This document shows, one piece after another, positions 46,301 to 52,165 of a DNA stretch of 64,000 bases. The notes below the pieces were generated by a model. The model had not been told where the DNA came from, did not search any database, and worked only from the letters and a program-made list of their open reading frames with translations. Source of the stretch: Conchocele bisecta (Eukaryota; Mollusca; Bivalvia; Lucinida; Thyasiridae); the NCBI GenBank assembly GCA_029237695.1, contig CM055279.1:19843919-19907918 (forward strand), read 5' to 3'. The position numbers and the translations under genes are program-made. Positions within the stretch are counted from its first letter, which is position 1. Every line of letters begins with the position of its first letter.

Positions 46301-48168
46301 CAAGCTTCGTCATCATGGTATATCTTTAATATTACTTGACTGATTGCTTCAATATCACCGTTTTTAATTAAAGGGTAAAAAAGACTACATTTAAGTGTAA
46401 AATACAAATTCTGTATGCTTAAATAGAAAATCTGACCCCTGTGCTGCAAATTGCAGCAGTCAAAATCTAATTTTAAGGGTCAAAATCTAATTTCAAGGGT
46501 CAAATTATTCCAAAGGGTCTACACTGAAAACCTGTTAACCCTTTCAACCTGTATAGTGGTTTTGGCAAATAGTGTAGATCCAGAAGAGCCGGCTCGTGAC
46601 GAGCTGTCTCATCAATATCTGCACATTTTGTAAGTAATTTTCATATTTTTGAGAACAAACACCCCCTTTTCATAACTGGACTAGTCTGAAAATCATTTTG
46701 TAACAATTGGATTGGTTGCAAAATTAACTTCTGAAACTCCATTCCCGGCCAGTTACATGGGGGTGGAAGGGTTAATGTTGCTGTCACTGGGTGAAATGTA
46801 CCGGGTATGCCATTCATGTTACAGAGCTCCAGATAAGATTTACCCACTAAAATAGTTTTCAATGCTGACATTAGATTTTCAAAGCATGTTTCACCAACTA
46901 CTGGAATTGTAATAGTGAAACCTATAACTATAAATTATTCTGTTCAGAAACTTGTTAACCGAACAGACATTCACAAATATGTCCATCTGTACTCGACACG
47001 TGTATAAACTATATGGCCGCGACCCGCAATTCGCGCCAATACTTAGACAGTATTCCGAAAAACTTAAAAAAAAAAAAAAAAATGTAACCAAAAACTTCAA
47101 CCGGACGGACGTATGTACGCCAATGTGCCAACTATATTCTGCTGTCCGCAAGTGAGCGTGACACAACCTGTGGTGTAGGACAACATATTTTCGACTGCAA
47201 TTTTCTCATGCTGACATTTCAATGCTGCTTTGTACTCCCTCAGATCTATTTCAATGCTGATGTCCTGATTTTCAATGCAAATTTACCCCAAAATATGCAT
47301 ATCAGGAGTTCTGGGGGCCGTTTCACTAAACTTTGTACAACTAAATTGGTCGTAAGTGCAAAATTATGATAGTCTGTAAATATTACATTAACACTGTTTT
47401 ATTGTAAACAATTATTGGATTTACATTTATTGAGCATATGCTGCATATGCAGCCTACATATATGTTCACTAAATTTAAATCAATCAATTGAAATCTCCAG
47501 ACGATCCTAAATTTGGACTTACAAACGTTTTAGTCGTACAAAGTTTAGTGAAACCCCCCGCTGATGTTACAGTTGTAGTAGTACGGCCATAGTAGGATAA
47601 TCAAAAATGTGTACTGCCTTGCGGTACAAGCCGGCTTTTATAGCGACGTGGTAGAATGTTCGTCTCTCACACATGCGGCCTGGGTTTGACCCCAGCCGTC
47701 GACAAGATAGTTTTCACCGTATAACACATTCCCCTCCTACTACACAGTAAAAAGGAGAAAATGAGGAAGAGAAATGGGGACTTGGATGTTACTGAAAGAC
47801 GACTATTTCACGGCACGTCAACCCAGTACGTGAACGCAATTTGTCAACAGGGATTTGACTTCCGGCTCAGTGGTAAAACCACTGGTACCCTTTACGGCAA
47901 GGGAAGCTACTTCGCGTCGGGGGCAAAATACTCCGACGCCTACGCGGAAGACCAGAATCGAATGATGTTTGTTGTCAGGGTACTTGTCGGTGAGTTTGTG
48001 AAGGGAAAGCCGTCATACGTTCGGCCTCCACCGAAGGATAAGGCCGACCTATGCAGCGCGCTGTACGATTCATGCGTTAATGATATGGAAAAAGCGTCGA
48101 TATTTGTTGTGTTTGAATTCAATCAGTGTTTCCCGGAATATGTGATAAAATACGATATGAAGTATTGA
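18584..48168 (+). CDS. PARP12: PARP12-like protein (CCCH fingers, WWE, PARP), gene span
   Basis: Seven coding exons, joined at 18,584-19,339/19,341; 30,080/30,106-30,405; 34,527-34,716; 38,239-38,456; 41,535-41,658; 43,379-43,515; 47,748-48,168. Every junction from exon 2 on keeps frame (phases 2, 0, 2, 0, 2). The product is about 715-723 aa, close to the ~700 aa of vertebrate PARP12. Domain order is winged helix/four CCCH fingers, fifth CCCH finger, two WWE domains, PARP catalytic domain. Proteins of this family bind RNA through the fingers, bind ADP-ribose-type ligands through WWE domains, and attach single ADP-ribose units to protein targets; several act in stress-granule, Golgi and antiviral responses. 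Two possible splices join exons 1 and 2, and an intermediate exon in the 10.7-kb intron (which contains a gap) cannot be excluded. The family could also be named ZC3HAV1-like; an intact catalytic domain favours PARP12. Confidence 0.92.
19361..19556. repeat. MITE family K, ends GGGGGCCGTTTCAC
   Basis: Inverted ends GGCCGTTTCACTGTTCG / TTTAGTGAAACGGCCCCC and an inner stem around TGAGCATATGCAGCC. It starts 16 bp after the exon 1 stop codon. Other copies: near 35,026-35,192, 41,700-41,867, 47,315-47,563 and 63,625-63,833. Confidence 0.8.
19715..20075. repeat. MITE family A, full-length
   Basis: Ends CAGAGCTCCAGATAAG / CTTATCTGGAGCTCTG. The centre holds the perfect hairpin GAGCTGCAAAAAGCAAAC... 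paired with GTTTGCTTTTTGCAGCTC. Confidence 0.85.
21075..21330. repeat. Palindromic repeat I (GTGTAGATCCAGATCAGCC)
   Basis: Outer arms GGCTGTGACTGGAGAAATGG / CCATTTCTCCAGTCACAGCC are inverted, with GATCCAGATCAGCCTG inside. Related pieces lie at 31,125-31,235, 37,455-37,575 and 61,848-62,098. Confidence 0.75.
21343..21469 (+). CDS. Possible exon of an unidentified coiled-coil protein
   Basis: A GC-rich 127-base block is bounded by an acceptor (ATATGGTTACAG) and a donor (CAG|GTATGG). One frame is open throughout: QEAPALAERAKPEVIPRARQ, then TATQKLQEPRRTASAKIQND. This is charged and heptad-like, unlike the AT-rich repeats around it. The inverted arm keeps it with the same length and an open frame (61,714-61,840, minus). 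It ends in phase 0, matching a second candidate at 24,827. I do not recognise the protein; it may be a gene fragment carried by repeats. Confidence 0.4.
23060..23230. repeat. Palindromic hairpin, TTTGCGGTGTATGTCAGAAA
   Basis: The left half (AAATTTGCGGTGTATGTCAG, then AAAATGATGGGTC) pairs with the right half (GACCTATCATTTTCTGATAT, then ACGCCGCAAATTT). Just upstream are copies of TATAGGGTTAACTGTATTG: about two here and four in the opposite arm, so it varies in number. Confidence 0.8.
23455..23615. repeat. Inverted copy of the 18.2-kb dispersed repeat
   Basis: Has GAGCCAGGGATTCCGCAACA and CCTCCTACAAAACAGGAG, the reverse complement of motifs at 18,205-18,325. Confidence 0.6.
23928..24427. other. 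Assembly gap, 500 N
   Basis: Exactly 500 N, a placeholder size. Both flanks carry GCCTTCCACAATCAA (before at 23,913, after at 24,428), so the two contig ends may overlap by 15 bp and the true gap may be zero. Open frames running through it are artefacts. Confidence 0.95.
24690..24780 (+). repeat. tRNA-derived fragment
   Basis: TAGAGCGATGG and, after GCAG-poor spacing, GTGTTGGAGCCCCGGGCC resemble degraded A and B boxes. A related end (TGTTCGAGCCCCGGGTTAGA) lies at 24,498. Both are followed by a CATTTTT(C/T)TCAC(C/T)CT phrase. Confidence 0.35.
24827..24900 (+). CDS. Possible second exon of the unidentified coiled-coil protein
   Basis: An acceptor-like GAGGTACAG precedes an open GC-rich block reading QQQDCKDQLVKHKAALEGQL and ending ...ERPA, with the donor AG|GTGAGC at 24,901. 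It starts in phase 0 as the candidate at 21,343-21,469 requires, and is similarly charged and heptad-like. Short and unrecognised. The Tn-like flanks and the gap between the two make a captured gene fragment as likely as a working nested gene. Confidence 0.33.
24931..25035. repeat. Truncated MITE family G
   Basis: TTAACCCTTTCAACATTACA followed by GTGTAGATCCAGATGAGC; only the left half is present before repeat C starts at about 25,050. Confidence 0.65.
25683..27642. repeat. MITE A split by nested insertions
   Basis: The left part of family A runs 25,683-25,868. Its centre (TTGAGCTGCAAATGTTTGC) lies at 26,953-26,975 and its right part (TGCAGCTGAAATAAGTGAAT to TTATCTGGAGCC) at 27,484-27,642. 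A MITE B-like element (25,869-26,952) and a repeat C copy (26,976-27,483) sit inside. Confidence 0.8.
25869..26952. mobile_element. Long MITE B-like element inside MITE A
   Basis: The left end ACTGTCTGTTTCACG and right end GTGGAACAGATAGTAG are inverted. Right-flank similarity to family B (TTGAAATAAAAAGTAGGCT) is clear, but the interior is about twice the usual B length and different. No transposase frame recognised. Confidence 0.6.
27693..29945 (+). repeat. Repeat E: tandem ~435-bp units with TTTAGCTCACCTGA header
   Basis: It opens with AGCTCACCTGAGTGAAG and a GTCCGTCGTCCGT run and closes with GGAGTCAGGTGAGCGA plus GGGCCATCATGGCCCTC. The phrase ACTTGGTAGGAATGATCGAT and a following GGTGACCCCGGGGTCAAAAA recur near 27,950, 28,590, 29,025 and 29,468. 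A different repeat (CTTATGGCATATCCCCGGCG) is inserted at about 28,142-28,565. All open frames here follow the unit. Confidence 0.9.
30080..30405 (+). CDS. PARP12: PARP12-like exon 2: fifth CCCH finger and first WWE start
   Basis: The reading frame gives CIFHLQGRCQFGPKCRNMH, a C-x7-C-x5-C-x3-H finger, then YQWQFREADRDEWRNF, the tryptophan-rich opening of a WWE domain. The donor is GG|GTAGGT at 30,406, leaving two bases of a glycine codon. There are two acceptors. AATTTTCAG at 30,079 has the better pyrimidine tract and joins an exon 1 end at 19,339 in frame. CGCCTTCAG at 30,105 joins the stronger exon 1 donor at 19,341 in frame. The finger-WWE order matches PARP12. Confidence 0.88.
30449..31012. 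mobile_element. MITE family B, copy in intron 2
   Basis: Ends CTACTGTCTGTTTCACG / AACAGACAGTAG. Inner landmarks are GCCCAAATTGTATGGTCATA, AAATTTGGTCAAATATTGAT and their inverses. About 40 bp of foreign sequence (GGACGGAGGATTGTG) interrupts the right end. Confidence 0.85.
31365..31802. repeat. Dispersed repeat with ATGCCCCCGCCACCG start
   Basis: ATGCCCCCGCCACCG and GGGGGCAT form a small hairpin at the start, a CCGTCCGTCCGTCCGTCC run follows, and CAGCGGGGGCATTCGTG closes it. The next repeat E header starts within 10 bp. Confidence 0.7.
31806..32844 (+). repeat. Repeat E, second block
   Basis: The same header (TTTAGCTCACCTGAGCGAAG) and unit phrases as at 27.7 kb (AACTTGGTAGGAATGATC at about 32,025 and 32,466). 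It breaks off in the AAGATGGCCG motif, replaced by MITE A sequence. Confidence 0.88.
32845..33172. repeat. MITE family A, diverged, left end missing
   Basis: Begins GGTGCGTACTGGCGTATTTT and ends CTTATCTGGGCTCTAA, with the usual inner phrases. The outer left ~12 bp are absent where it meets repeat E. Confidence 0.7.
33480..33610. repeat. Hairpin element, agcacttta family
   Basis: GGTTTGACAGCACTTCACAA followed by inverse AAGTGCTGTCAAAGC, and a second AAGTGCTGTTAAAGCATG. Confidence 0.65.
33690..33945. repeat. Palindromic repeat M (GAAACGTCGG ends)
   Basis: GACGTTTCGGCTCAAAGC, ATCAAGGAATTAGTTTCTAC and TGAACCATAAGTGG are mirrored by AGTAGAAACTAATTTCTTGA and CCGATATTTCGG on the right. A half copy lies at 54,670-54,775. 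Confidence 0.75.
33966..34320. repeat. MITE family A, full-length, in intron 2
   Basis: Ends CAGAGCTCCAGATAAGC / CTTATCTGGAGCTCTG, with the GCAAAAAGCAAA / TTTGCTTTTTGC centre. It lies about 200 bp upstream of exon 3. Confidence 0.85.
34527..34716 (+). CDS. PARP12: PARP12-like exon 3: end of WWE 1, start of WWE 2
   Basis: The acceptor TCATGTCTTGCAG ends at 34,526 and the first base completes the glycine codon from exon 2. The translation runs DELLPLRFRTMTG..., HFEFRRLST (end of the first WWE fold), then ATEWRWYWLDEVGAWMEYGD, the start of the second. The donor is GGA|GTAAGT at 34,717, phase 0. The last 18 coding bases and this donor are repeated five more times directly downstream (to 34,955), so donor choice could be ambiguous. 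Confidence 0.9.
34699..34955 (+). repeat. 42-43-bp tandem repeat of the exon 3 donor
   Basis: GGTGATAAAGTAACTGGAGT starts at 34,699, 34,742, 34,784, 34,827, 34,870 and 34,913. The first copy is the real end of exon 3 (YGDKVTG) with GTAAGT; five more copies of the same exon end and donor follow. Units are almost identical, so amplification is recent. Confidence 0.95.
35026..35192. repeat. MITE family K
   Basis: CCCGTTTCACTACACTTTG at the left and CAAAGTTTAGTGAAAG...GGG at the right, with a shortened middle. Confidence 0.65.
35524..36251. repeat. MITE G expanded by a minisatellite
   Basis: The outer ends are those of family G (TTAACCCTTTCAAAAC ... GGGGTGAAAGGGTTTA). The normally single CCTGTATAGTGGTATTGGC segment is expanded to about 25 copies of a 22-25-bp unit between 35,548 and 36,150, alternating GGTCAGG and GGCTCAGG linkers. 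Confidence 0.92.
36623..37128. mobile_element. MITE family L, ends TTAAAGGTACATGCC
   Basis: TTAAAGGTACATGCCCACTC on the left mirrors GAGTGGGCATGCACCTTTAA on the right, and the TTAA at both tips could be target sequence. Inner phrases (TAGTGACGCGCGGTGGTATC) are inverted relative to copies at 54,039-54,506 and 57,291-57,800. TTAA tips would fit piggyBac-type insertion; this is inference. Confidence 0.8.
37445..37600. repeat. Palindromic repeat I copy
   Basis: GCGACCAGTGTAGATCCAGA, then CAGCCTGTGCATCCGCACAG, then TCTGATCAGGATCTGCGCTG; the core folds back on itself. Confidence 0.65.
37800..37958. repeat. Long near-perfect hairpin, GGCCTTCCGGCC tip
   Basis: TTTATCGGGGATATAAACTT plus GGAAAAGTCG pairs with CGACTTTTCC plus AAGTTTATACCCCGATAAA across the GAGGCCTTCCGGCCTTC tip. 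The second copy is at 55,248-55,396 with shared flanks (TTGATTGGCCCGTAGCAAGT). Confidence 0.9.
38239..38456 (+). CDS. PARP12: PARP12-like exon 4: rest of WWE 2 and linker
   Basis: The acceptor GGCTATTTTCAG ends at 38,238, phase 0. The translation starts ELEYKSNLSSSDLEQKYL and contains GHVYNLDFNRMVQRN, the end of a WWE fold (the Y-x-L-D-F-x-x-M-x-Q-x-N pattern). A basic linker KRKVSRRPVFATAEE follows, leading to the catalytic domain. The donor is CG|GTAAAA at 38,457, leaving two bases of an arginine codon. A foldback MITE begins 49 bp into the next intron. Confidence 0.9.
38505..38704. repeat. Foldback MITE in intron 4
   Basis: Inverted ends AGGTTGAAGTAACGGACCGA / TCGGTCACTTACTTCAACCT and GGTCTATAAATACATT / AATGTATTTATAGACC. 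About 200 bp. Confidence 0.88.
38854..39383. mobile_element. MITE family B, copy in intron 4
   Basis: CTACTGTCTGTTTCACGAAA and TTTCGTGAAACACAGTAG ends, about 530 bp. Both halves match the 30,449 copy, including CAAGCTATCTAGCCAGG and CACAGCTCCTCCAC. Confidence 0.85.
40540..40760. repeat. MITE family G copy
   Basis: TATATAGTGGTGTTTTCAAA, GATCCAGATGAGCTGCCTCG, CAGGATCTGCACTTTTTGCA and the tail CCTAGGGGTAAA. The left tip is degraded. Confidence 0.65.
40778..41164. repeat. MITE family D, full-length
   Basis: Ends CAGAGCTCCAGATGAGC / CTTATCTGGAGCGCTG. The centre contains the hairpin CATTAGAATCGACTCC / AGACAATTCTAATG. Confidence 0.8.
41535..41658 (+). CDS. PARP12: PARP12-like exon 5: start of PARP catalytic region
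   Basis: The acceptor GTCGAACAACAG ends at 41,534. The first base completes arginine; then RASPMKDANTAGSKVQ and LPKHWNITTGEDAHEYFKQ follow. The LP-x-x-W motif marks the entry to the PARP catalytic fold in this family. The donor is GAG|GTAGGA at 41,659, phase 0. A diverged copy of the last 44 coding bases plus donor lies at 41,871-41,938, beyond a MITE. Confidence 0.87.
41700..41867. repeat. MITE family K, right half lost, between exon 5 copies
   Basis: Starts GGGGGCTGTTTCACTAAAC and has the TGCATATGCAGCC stem, but instead of its right end it runs from TTGTTAATGT straight into a copy of the exon 5 end. Confidence 0.75.
41871..41938 (+). repeat. Duplicate of the exon 5 3' end and donor
   Basis: Copies 41,615-41,682. 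44 coding-side bases (TTSEDAHDHYKEVE against TTGEDAHEYFKQVE) are followed by GAG|GTAGGACTAAGCG. The coding half has clustered but mostly conservative changes, while the intronic half is almost unchanged. Confidence 0.85.
42356..42845. mobile_element. MITE family B, copy in intron 5
   Basis: TCCTGTCTGTTTCGTGAAAG at the left and GGGAAACGGACAGTAA at the right, with the usual B interior in shortened form. Confidence 0.78.
42871..43114 (-). repeat. MITE family G, inverse orientation
   Basis: TTTGACCCTTTCGACC at the left and ACGGTTAACCC at the right. The core GATGAGACGGCTCGTCACGA is the reverse of other copies. Confidence 0.75.
43379..43515 (+). CDS. PARP12: PARP12-like exon 6: PARP catalytic domain, middle
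   Basis: The acceptor AATCTTCAG ends at 43,378, phase 0. The translation begins IKKDFPSTTKEYKTIEALFY and includes SITSILRVENGELWLDYV. The I-x-x-I-x-R-V-x-N-x-x-L-W pattern is typical just upstream of the catalytic histidine in PARP10/12/14-type enzymes. The donor is AG|GTTTGT at 43,516 (phase 2). An alternative GTGAGG at 43,511 would break the frame with exon 7. The exon's 3' end is the apparent seed of a 50-bp tandem repeat in the following intron. Confidence 0.9.
43480..43704 (+). repeat. 50-bp tandem repeat seeded by the exon 6 end, part 1
   Basis: Directly after the donor, TTCCCATTTCTGGAAAATGA and CGAACTTTGGCTGATTATAT repeat. The unit's GAAAATGACGAACTTTGGCT aligns with the exon's GAAAATGGAGAACTCTGGCT, and GTTTGTATT in each unit aligns with the real donor. 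Four diverged units before a transposon interrupts. Confidence 0.85.
43705..45664. mobile_element. DNA transposon H, ~1.96 kb, ends CCCTATGTTTTC
   Basis: The left end CCCTATGTTTTCAGACACCC is mirrored by the right end ACCCGTCCGAAAACATAGGG, and ATTCGGACA motifs recur just inside both. It splits the 50-bp array. No transposase recognised; the open frames at 44,463-44,660 and 45,223-45,438 show no domain. Parts of the interior (44,220-44,345) match 50,640-50,960 in reverse, so another member lies there. Confidence 0.72.
45665..46245 (+). repeat. 50-bp tandem repeat, part 2
   Basis: About eleven units of GGAAAATGACGAACTTTGGC plus TGATTATATGACGTTTGTAT, period 50 bp (e.g. 45,786, 45,836, 45,886). 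A longer variant with TTTATTTGCATTTCTTTGAC marks both ends and also occurs in part 1. Confidence 0.92.
46535..46775. repeat. MITE family G, full-length
   Basis: TTAACCCTTTCAACC ... GGTGGAAGGGTTAA ends; CCTGTATAGTGGTTTTGGCA is present once, which identifies the seed of the 35.5-kb minisatellite. Confidence 0.85.
47315..47563. repeat. MITE family K, full-length
   Basis: GGGGGCCGTTTCACTAAAC at the left, GTTTAGTGAAACCCCCC at the right, and a TGCATATGCAGCC centre. Confidence 0.85.
47575..47727 (+). repeat. tRNA-derived SINE, copy upstream of exon 7
   Basis: The phrase CCATAGTAGGATAATCAAA is followed by a tRNA-like part: GCGACGTGGTAGAATG (A box) and GGGTTTGACCCCAGCC (B box), with TCTCTCACACATGCGG between, possibly from a valine tRNA. 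It ends 20 bp before the exon 7 acceptor. Confidence 0.7.
47748..48168 (+). CDS. PARP12: PARP12-like exon 7: PARP catalytic core and stop
   Basis: The acceptor CTCCTACTACACAG ends at 47,747; one base completes the codon, then KKEKMRKRNGDLDV. Triad residues: H in RLFHGTS (47,809), Y in YGKGSYFA (47,908) and I in KASIFVVFE (48,100). An H-Y-I triad in place of H-Y-E means mono- and not poly-ADP-ribosyl transfer, by family knowledge. The region after it has RVLVGEFVKGKPSYVRPP and FPEYVIKY, matching PARP12. The TGA stop is at 48,166. The exon is flanked by two direct copies of a tRNA-derived repeat. Confidence 0.95.
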
Positions 48169-48253
48169 GCCTGCTCGTTCGTGTTGACATTATAACAGTG
48201 TATTGTTGGGAAAATAATCTTAACATTCATAATGCGTTATTACTTGCTATAGA

Positions 48254-48412
48254 TTGTAGTACATGTATGATGGTCATAGTAGGATAATCAAATATCGGTA
48301 CTGCCTTGCGGTACAAGTCGGCTTTTACAGCGACGTGGTAGAGTGTTTGTCTCTCACACAGGCGGCCTGGGTTCGACCCCAGCCGCCGACACGATAATTT
48401 TCACTGTATAAC
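48254..48412 (+). repeat. tRNA-derived SINE, copy downstream of the gene
   Basis: Direct repeat of 47,575-47,727 with a better B box (GGGTTCGACCCCAGCC). It starts 86 bp after the stop codon and so may lie in the 3' UTR. Confidence 0.75.
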
Positions 48413-48420
48413 TTTTTGTC

Positions 48421-48835
48421 GAGCCCGCTTGCGGAAAGCGAGACATAGTGATCACAATGGCGTCCGTCTATCCATCTGTGCATTAGTCCGTTCGTCCGTA
48501 CGTCCGTCCATCCGAAATCTGCGTTAAAGTTTAAAGTCAAATGCTTATTAGTCATCATCCACATATTCATTATGTGTCACATTCATGCGGACCCTGTGTC
48601 CCAAGGTCAAGTTGTGTTAATGTGTTTACATACATTATATCTCCACAACACTTTCTCAGATTTGCTTCAAACTTAAAATAATTCTTTATTATCATCCATA
48701 TTTTCATTCTATAGCCCATCCTTGCGACCCGCATGCCCAAGATCAAGGTCAAATTACTTTCAAATTTGCATTAAAGCTTTTACATACATTAATTCAACTC
48801 TGAGATCATCAAATGCCTCAGCGGGCTCGACATGC
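48421..48835. repeat. Repeat with GAGCCCGCTTGCGGAAAGCG start
   Basis: GAGCCCGCTTGCGGAAAGCG and an ACAATGGCGTCCGTC run at the left, CTCAGCGGGCTCGAC at the right, with CCCAAGGTCAAG-type inner motifs. The fragment at 15,056 is the same family. Confidence 0.75.
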
Positions 48836-48839
48836 GGGC

Positions 48840-49605
48840 CACGGCCATCTGGTCTATACATTTGATCAAGTTGGGTTTTACTTTATCTGCCTTATGAGAT
48901 ATCTCCATCATTGTTTAAAATATTGATTGGCTAGCTTGCCTGGTCATATATATTATATGACCTGCCAAGACCGTCAGACATACAGGAATTGCGATTCCCG
49001 TCCGGCGCCTCGCGTCCAATGAAGACACATTTTGCAAGCGTCTACCGATTGTGAATAATATTCCTCACTAAACACAATAAAACCCCGAATTGATCAATAA
49101 AAGTAACAAATTGTACACTCAAAACCAGTCTTTATTGTTTATTTTTCCATAAATATTCTTCGCTCATCAAAATATGAGCGAAAAATGCCACAAACTGTCC
49201 CGTTTAGTGTTTTCAAATATCAACACATCGTGACACGGCTATATTTAGGTCATAAACTATGGGTTCCACGCACGAAATGCGGCGTAGCAATGACAGCGAA
49301 TATTTGGGAACCAGTCGCATTCTTCTAGAGGCGCCAAAGGGAGAGCAGATCGATAGAGCAGTGGAATATAAATTAAATTACACGATATAAAAAAACTGTC
49401 ATAAAGTCGTTTTCGATGGATTTCTTACTCCATATTTAGTTTGTTTTCGTTTAATAAAAAAACAAAATGTTCATTTACGCCTTTATATTAACACTGACGG
49501 TGGAAAATCGAATCTCGGATTATTTTTCTTCTTGAAAAAACGCAAAGATCAAAAGAAGAAATATGTTTATACGGCCAAATAACGGATCTGTGGTATGACA
49601 AATAC
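48840..49605. other. No gene seen
   Basis: No supported coding region, RNA gene or clear repeat boundary. Confidence 0.4.
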
Positions 49606-49607
49606 GT

Positions 49608-49746
49608 TATTGTGATTCTACACAGGCTATATGGTGTGATATTGCCCGTCTGAAGGTATGTTCACCCTCGGCTATCACCTTGGGTGAACATACCTCCAGA
49701 CTTGCAATATTACACCATATAGCCTGTGTAGAATCACAATAACTTA
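49608..49746. repeat. Long near-perfect hairpin
   Basis: TTATTGTGATTCTACACAGG and CTATATGGTGTGATATTGC pair with GCAATATTACACCATATAG and CCTGTGTAGAATCACAATAA around a short tip containing CGGCTATCACC. Confidence 0.9.
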
Positions 49747-49764
49747 TAGTACGGGTATGTGTTT

Positions 49765-50212
49765 GTACCCGTATGTGATCATGATATGTTAGTTAGTTTA
49801 CTTCCTGGTAATTATGTATGTGTGGATATCTCTATGTGATCATGATATTTTAAGTTTGTTTACATCCTGGTAACTATATATGTGTGTATATCTCTATGTG
49901 ATCATGATATTTTAAGTTAGTTTACATACTAGTAACTATGTATGTGTGTATATCTCTATGTGATCATGATATTTTAAGTTAGTTTACATCCTGGTAACTA
50001 TGTATGTGTGGATATCTCTATGTGATCATGATATTTTAAGTTAGTTTACATCCTGGTATCTATGTATGTGTGGATATCTCTATGTGATCATGATATGTTA
50101 AGTTTGTTTACATCCAGGTAACTATGTATGTGTGGATATCTCTATGTAATCATGATATTTTATGTTAGTTACATACTAGTAACTATGTATGTGTGTATAT
50201 CTCTGTCCGATT
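49765..50212. repeat. Tandem repeat, ~62-bp unit
   Basis: About seven units with CTATGTGATCATGATATTTT, AAGTTAGTTTACATCCTGGT and AACTATGTATGTGTGGATAT. Confidence 0.92.
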
Positions 50213-50399
50213 CAAATTTCTCTGCAGAATGTTCAGCCTAACTACATAAATAATGCTGCGAAATAAGTGTTACCAGTTGGAACATGGTCATCATTAAAAG
50301 GAAGAAACCACAGTCGTATTGATGAAAAATAAGATTTACCTGAGACCTCATGGGGGCCGCCATTAATCCAGTGTAAACAATAGACGACGTGATCCGCTT

Positions 50400-51400
50400 A
50401 CTGAGAGGGTGTGCTAATCATGATAATATGTACCCCAACAATAATTGGAAACGTTTTGAATTTATCGGTAAAAACTACGAAAATCATAAAAAATGACGAT
50501 TTATATTTAACATTGGATACGCGTAAACGGTATTACTCTCTCATCGGATCGTCATTTGTTGTCGATAGCAATTTAACGTACTTATCTGCTCTGAATTTAT
50601 TGTCAACTTTCAAAGCCATTTACATAATATATGACTGATTTTGGAAATAAATAACGGCAAAATACGATGACGTCTGCTATGAAATATCTGTCAACTTATG
50701 GACGTAATTTAAAGAAATCGACTAATATAAATTTATGTATTGTCCTTGGCTACACCCGACACATTACACATATCTAGCTATAAATACACGTGTTGCTTTG
50801 TGTGGAAAACACTCAGCCATGTTGATGAGTTGTTGATCTGATGACATCACAGAGCTGTATATGTTTACCCTTAGGCAATGTTTTGAAATTGACGCGTCGT
50901 TCACTTCACTGTCGGAGACAACAATTAACGATACACTCTCGATTATACGCAGATCTATTAGACGGTTGGTTATTTAAAAATAAAAAAAGATTTTCGGAGG
51001 CAGGAATGTTAAAAGTGTGAGACATATTTTAAGTTGTTCAGTACACCTTCACCGATAGTGTATTTAGAAAATCAGTCAGATTTTCCATAAATGGTGTTGA
51101 AAATTGACACAAAATATATCGCCGGAATTCGCCGATATTCACCAATATTTTCCGTAAATGGTGTTGACAGCACTCACGTGGAATTAATATCAAATAATAA
51201 ATAATAATTTAATAAATAGATGCCGAAAGCTAGCGGCCAGTGAATTCCACAGGCGCAGTTCGAACAGCGTTATGATCAGATGGATGACATTAATTATTTC
51301 ATAAAAAAAATGTTTGCTGTCCGAAAATTTAGTTTATTCTAAAAGAGCCAACATTAAATGCAATATTAATTGTGACAGCCAAAAAAATATATTTTGGGAT
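50400..51400 (-). mobile_element. Relative of transposon H, degraded
   Basis: CTCTCGATTATACGCAGATC (50,936) and TTTCCGTAAATGGTGTTGA-type phrases are the reverse of sequence at 44,240-44,345; GCTGTCCGAAAATTTAG near 51,310 resembles the H end. The borders are approximate. Confidence 0.5.
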
Positions 51401-51994
51401 AGTAAAAAATAATACGGTATACACAGTACCTCAAACTTAAAAAAATCAGTAACAAACTGTCGGTGAATATATTATTTAAAGACGGACACGTTCATCGTTG
51501 GTAAGTTTCAATCAGTTTATAGCTATTTTTATTAAAATCATAAAATTTCCTTTCGGGAATCGGTAGTTCAATCATAAAAGTCGGTGACCTTACCCTCACA
51601 ACTATTGTACTATTTATGACAGTTACATTTGTACAGAAGTACTATCAGTCTTGCGCAAACATTTGAACATAATAATGAGTACATTACTGTGCAATCGCCA
51701 TGGATCGAAATGCCACGGGCCTGCATATTTTGTTCGTGTGATCGCATCTTTCGGGCCATCGCATCTTGCGATTTTAGTATATTTGTCGACTACTGTACCC
51801 GTCGGATTTAGAAAATAATGAAGCATAATAGAGTGTATCCATGTTTTAGATGATAATCATATTTTATCGCAGGTTAACGTTATCATGTGAAATTAAATAA
51901 ACTGTATTTAAATGTATATACAAAACTATCTTTATTTAATTTATTATCAAAGGAGAAAAGCTCCAGTATTTACTAGTATAAATAGTGGCATACA
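51401..51994. other. No gene seen
   Basis: AT-rich, only short open frames on both strands without recognisable domains. Confidence 0.4.
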
Positions 51995-52165
51995 TAATTA
52001 ATGTCGCAGGTGTTTGTTTTTTTGTTTATTAGTGTTTAACGGCCTATCAACAGCTAAGGTCATGTAAGGCCGGGCAAACGGGTTCGATCCCATTTTAACC
52101 TGCTGCATTGGGGGGGGGGAAAATCAAAATCAGAACGGAATATTTACATCGAGAACAAATATATT
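51995..52165 (+). repeat. SINE-like repeat, GTTTAACGGCC family
   Basis: AGTGTTTAACGGCCTATCAA, AAGGCCGGGCAAACGGGTTC and TCAGAACGGAATATTTACAT in order, as in 17,730-18,010 on the other strand. GGGTTCGATCCC is a good B box. Confidence 0.6.
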
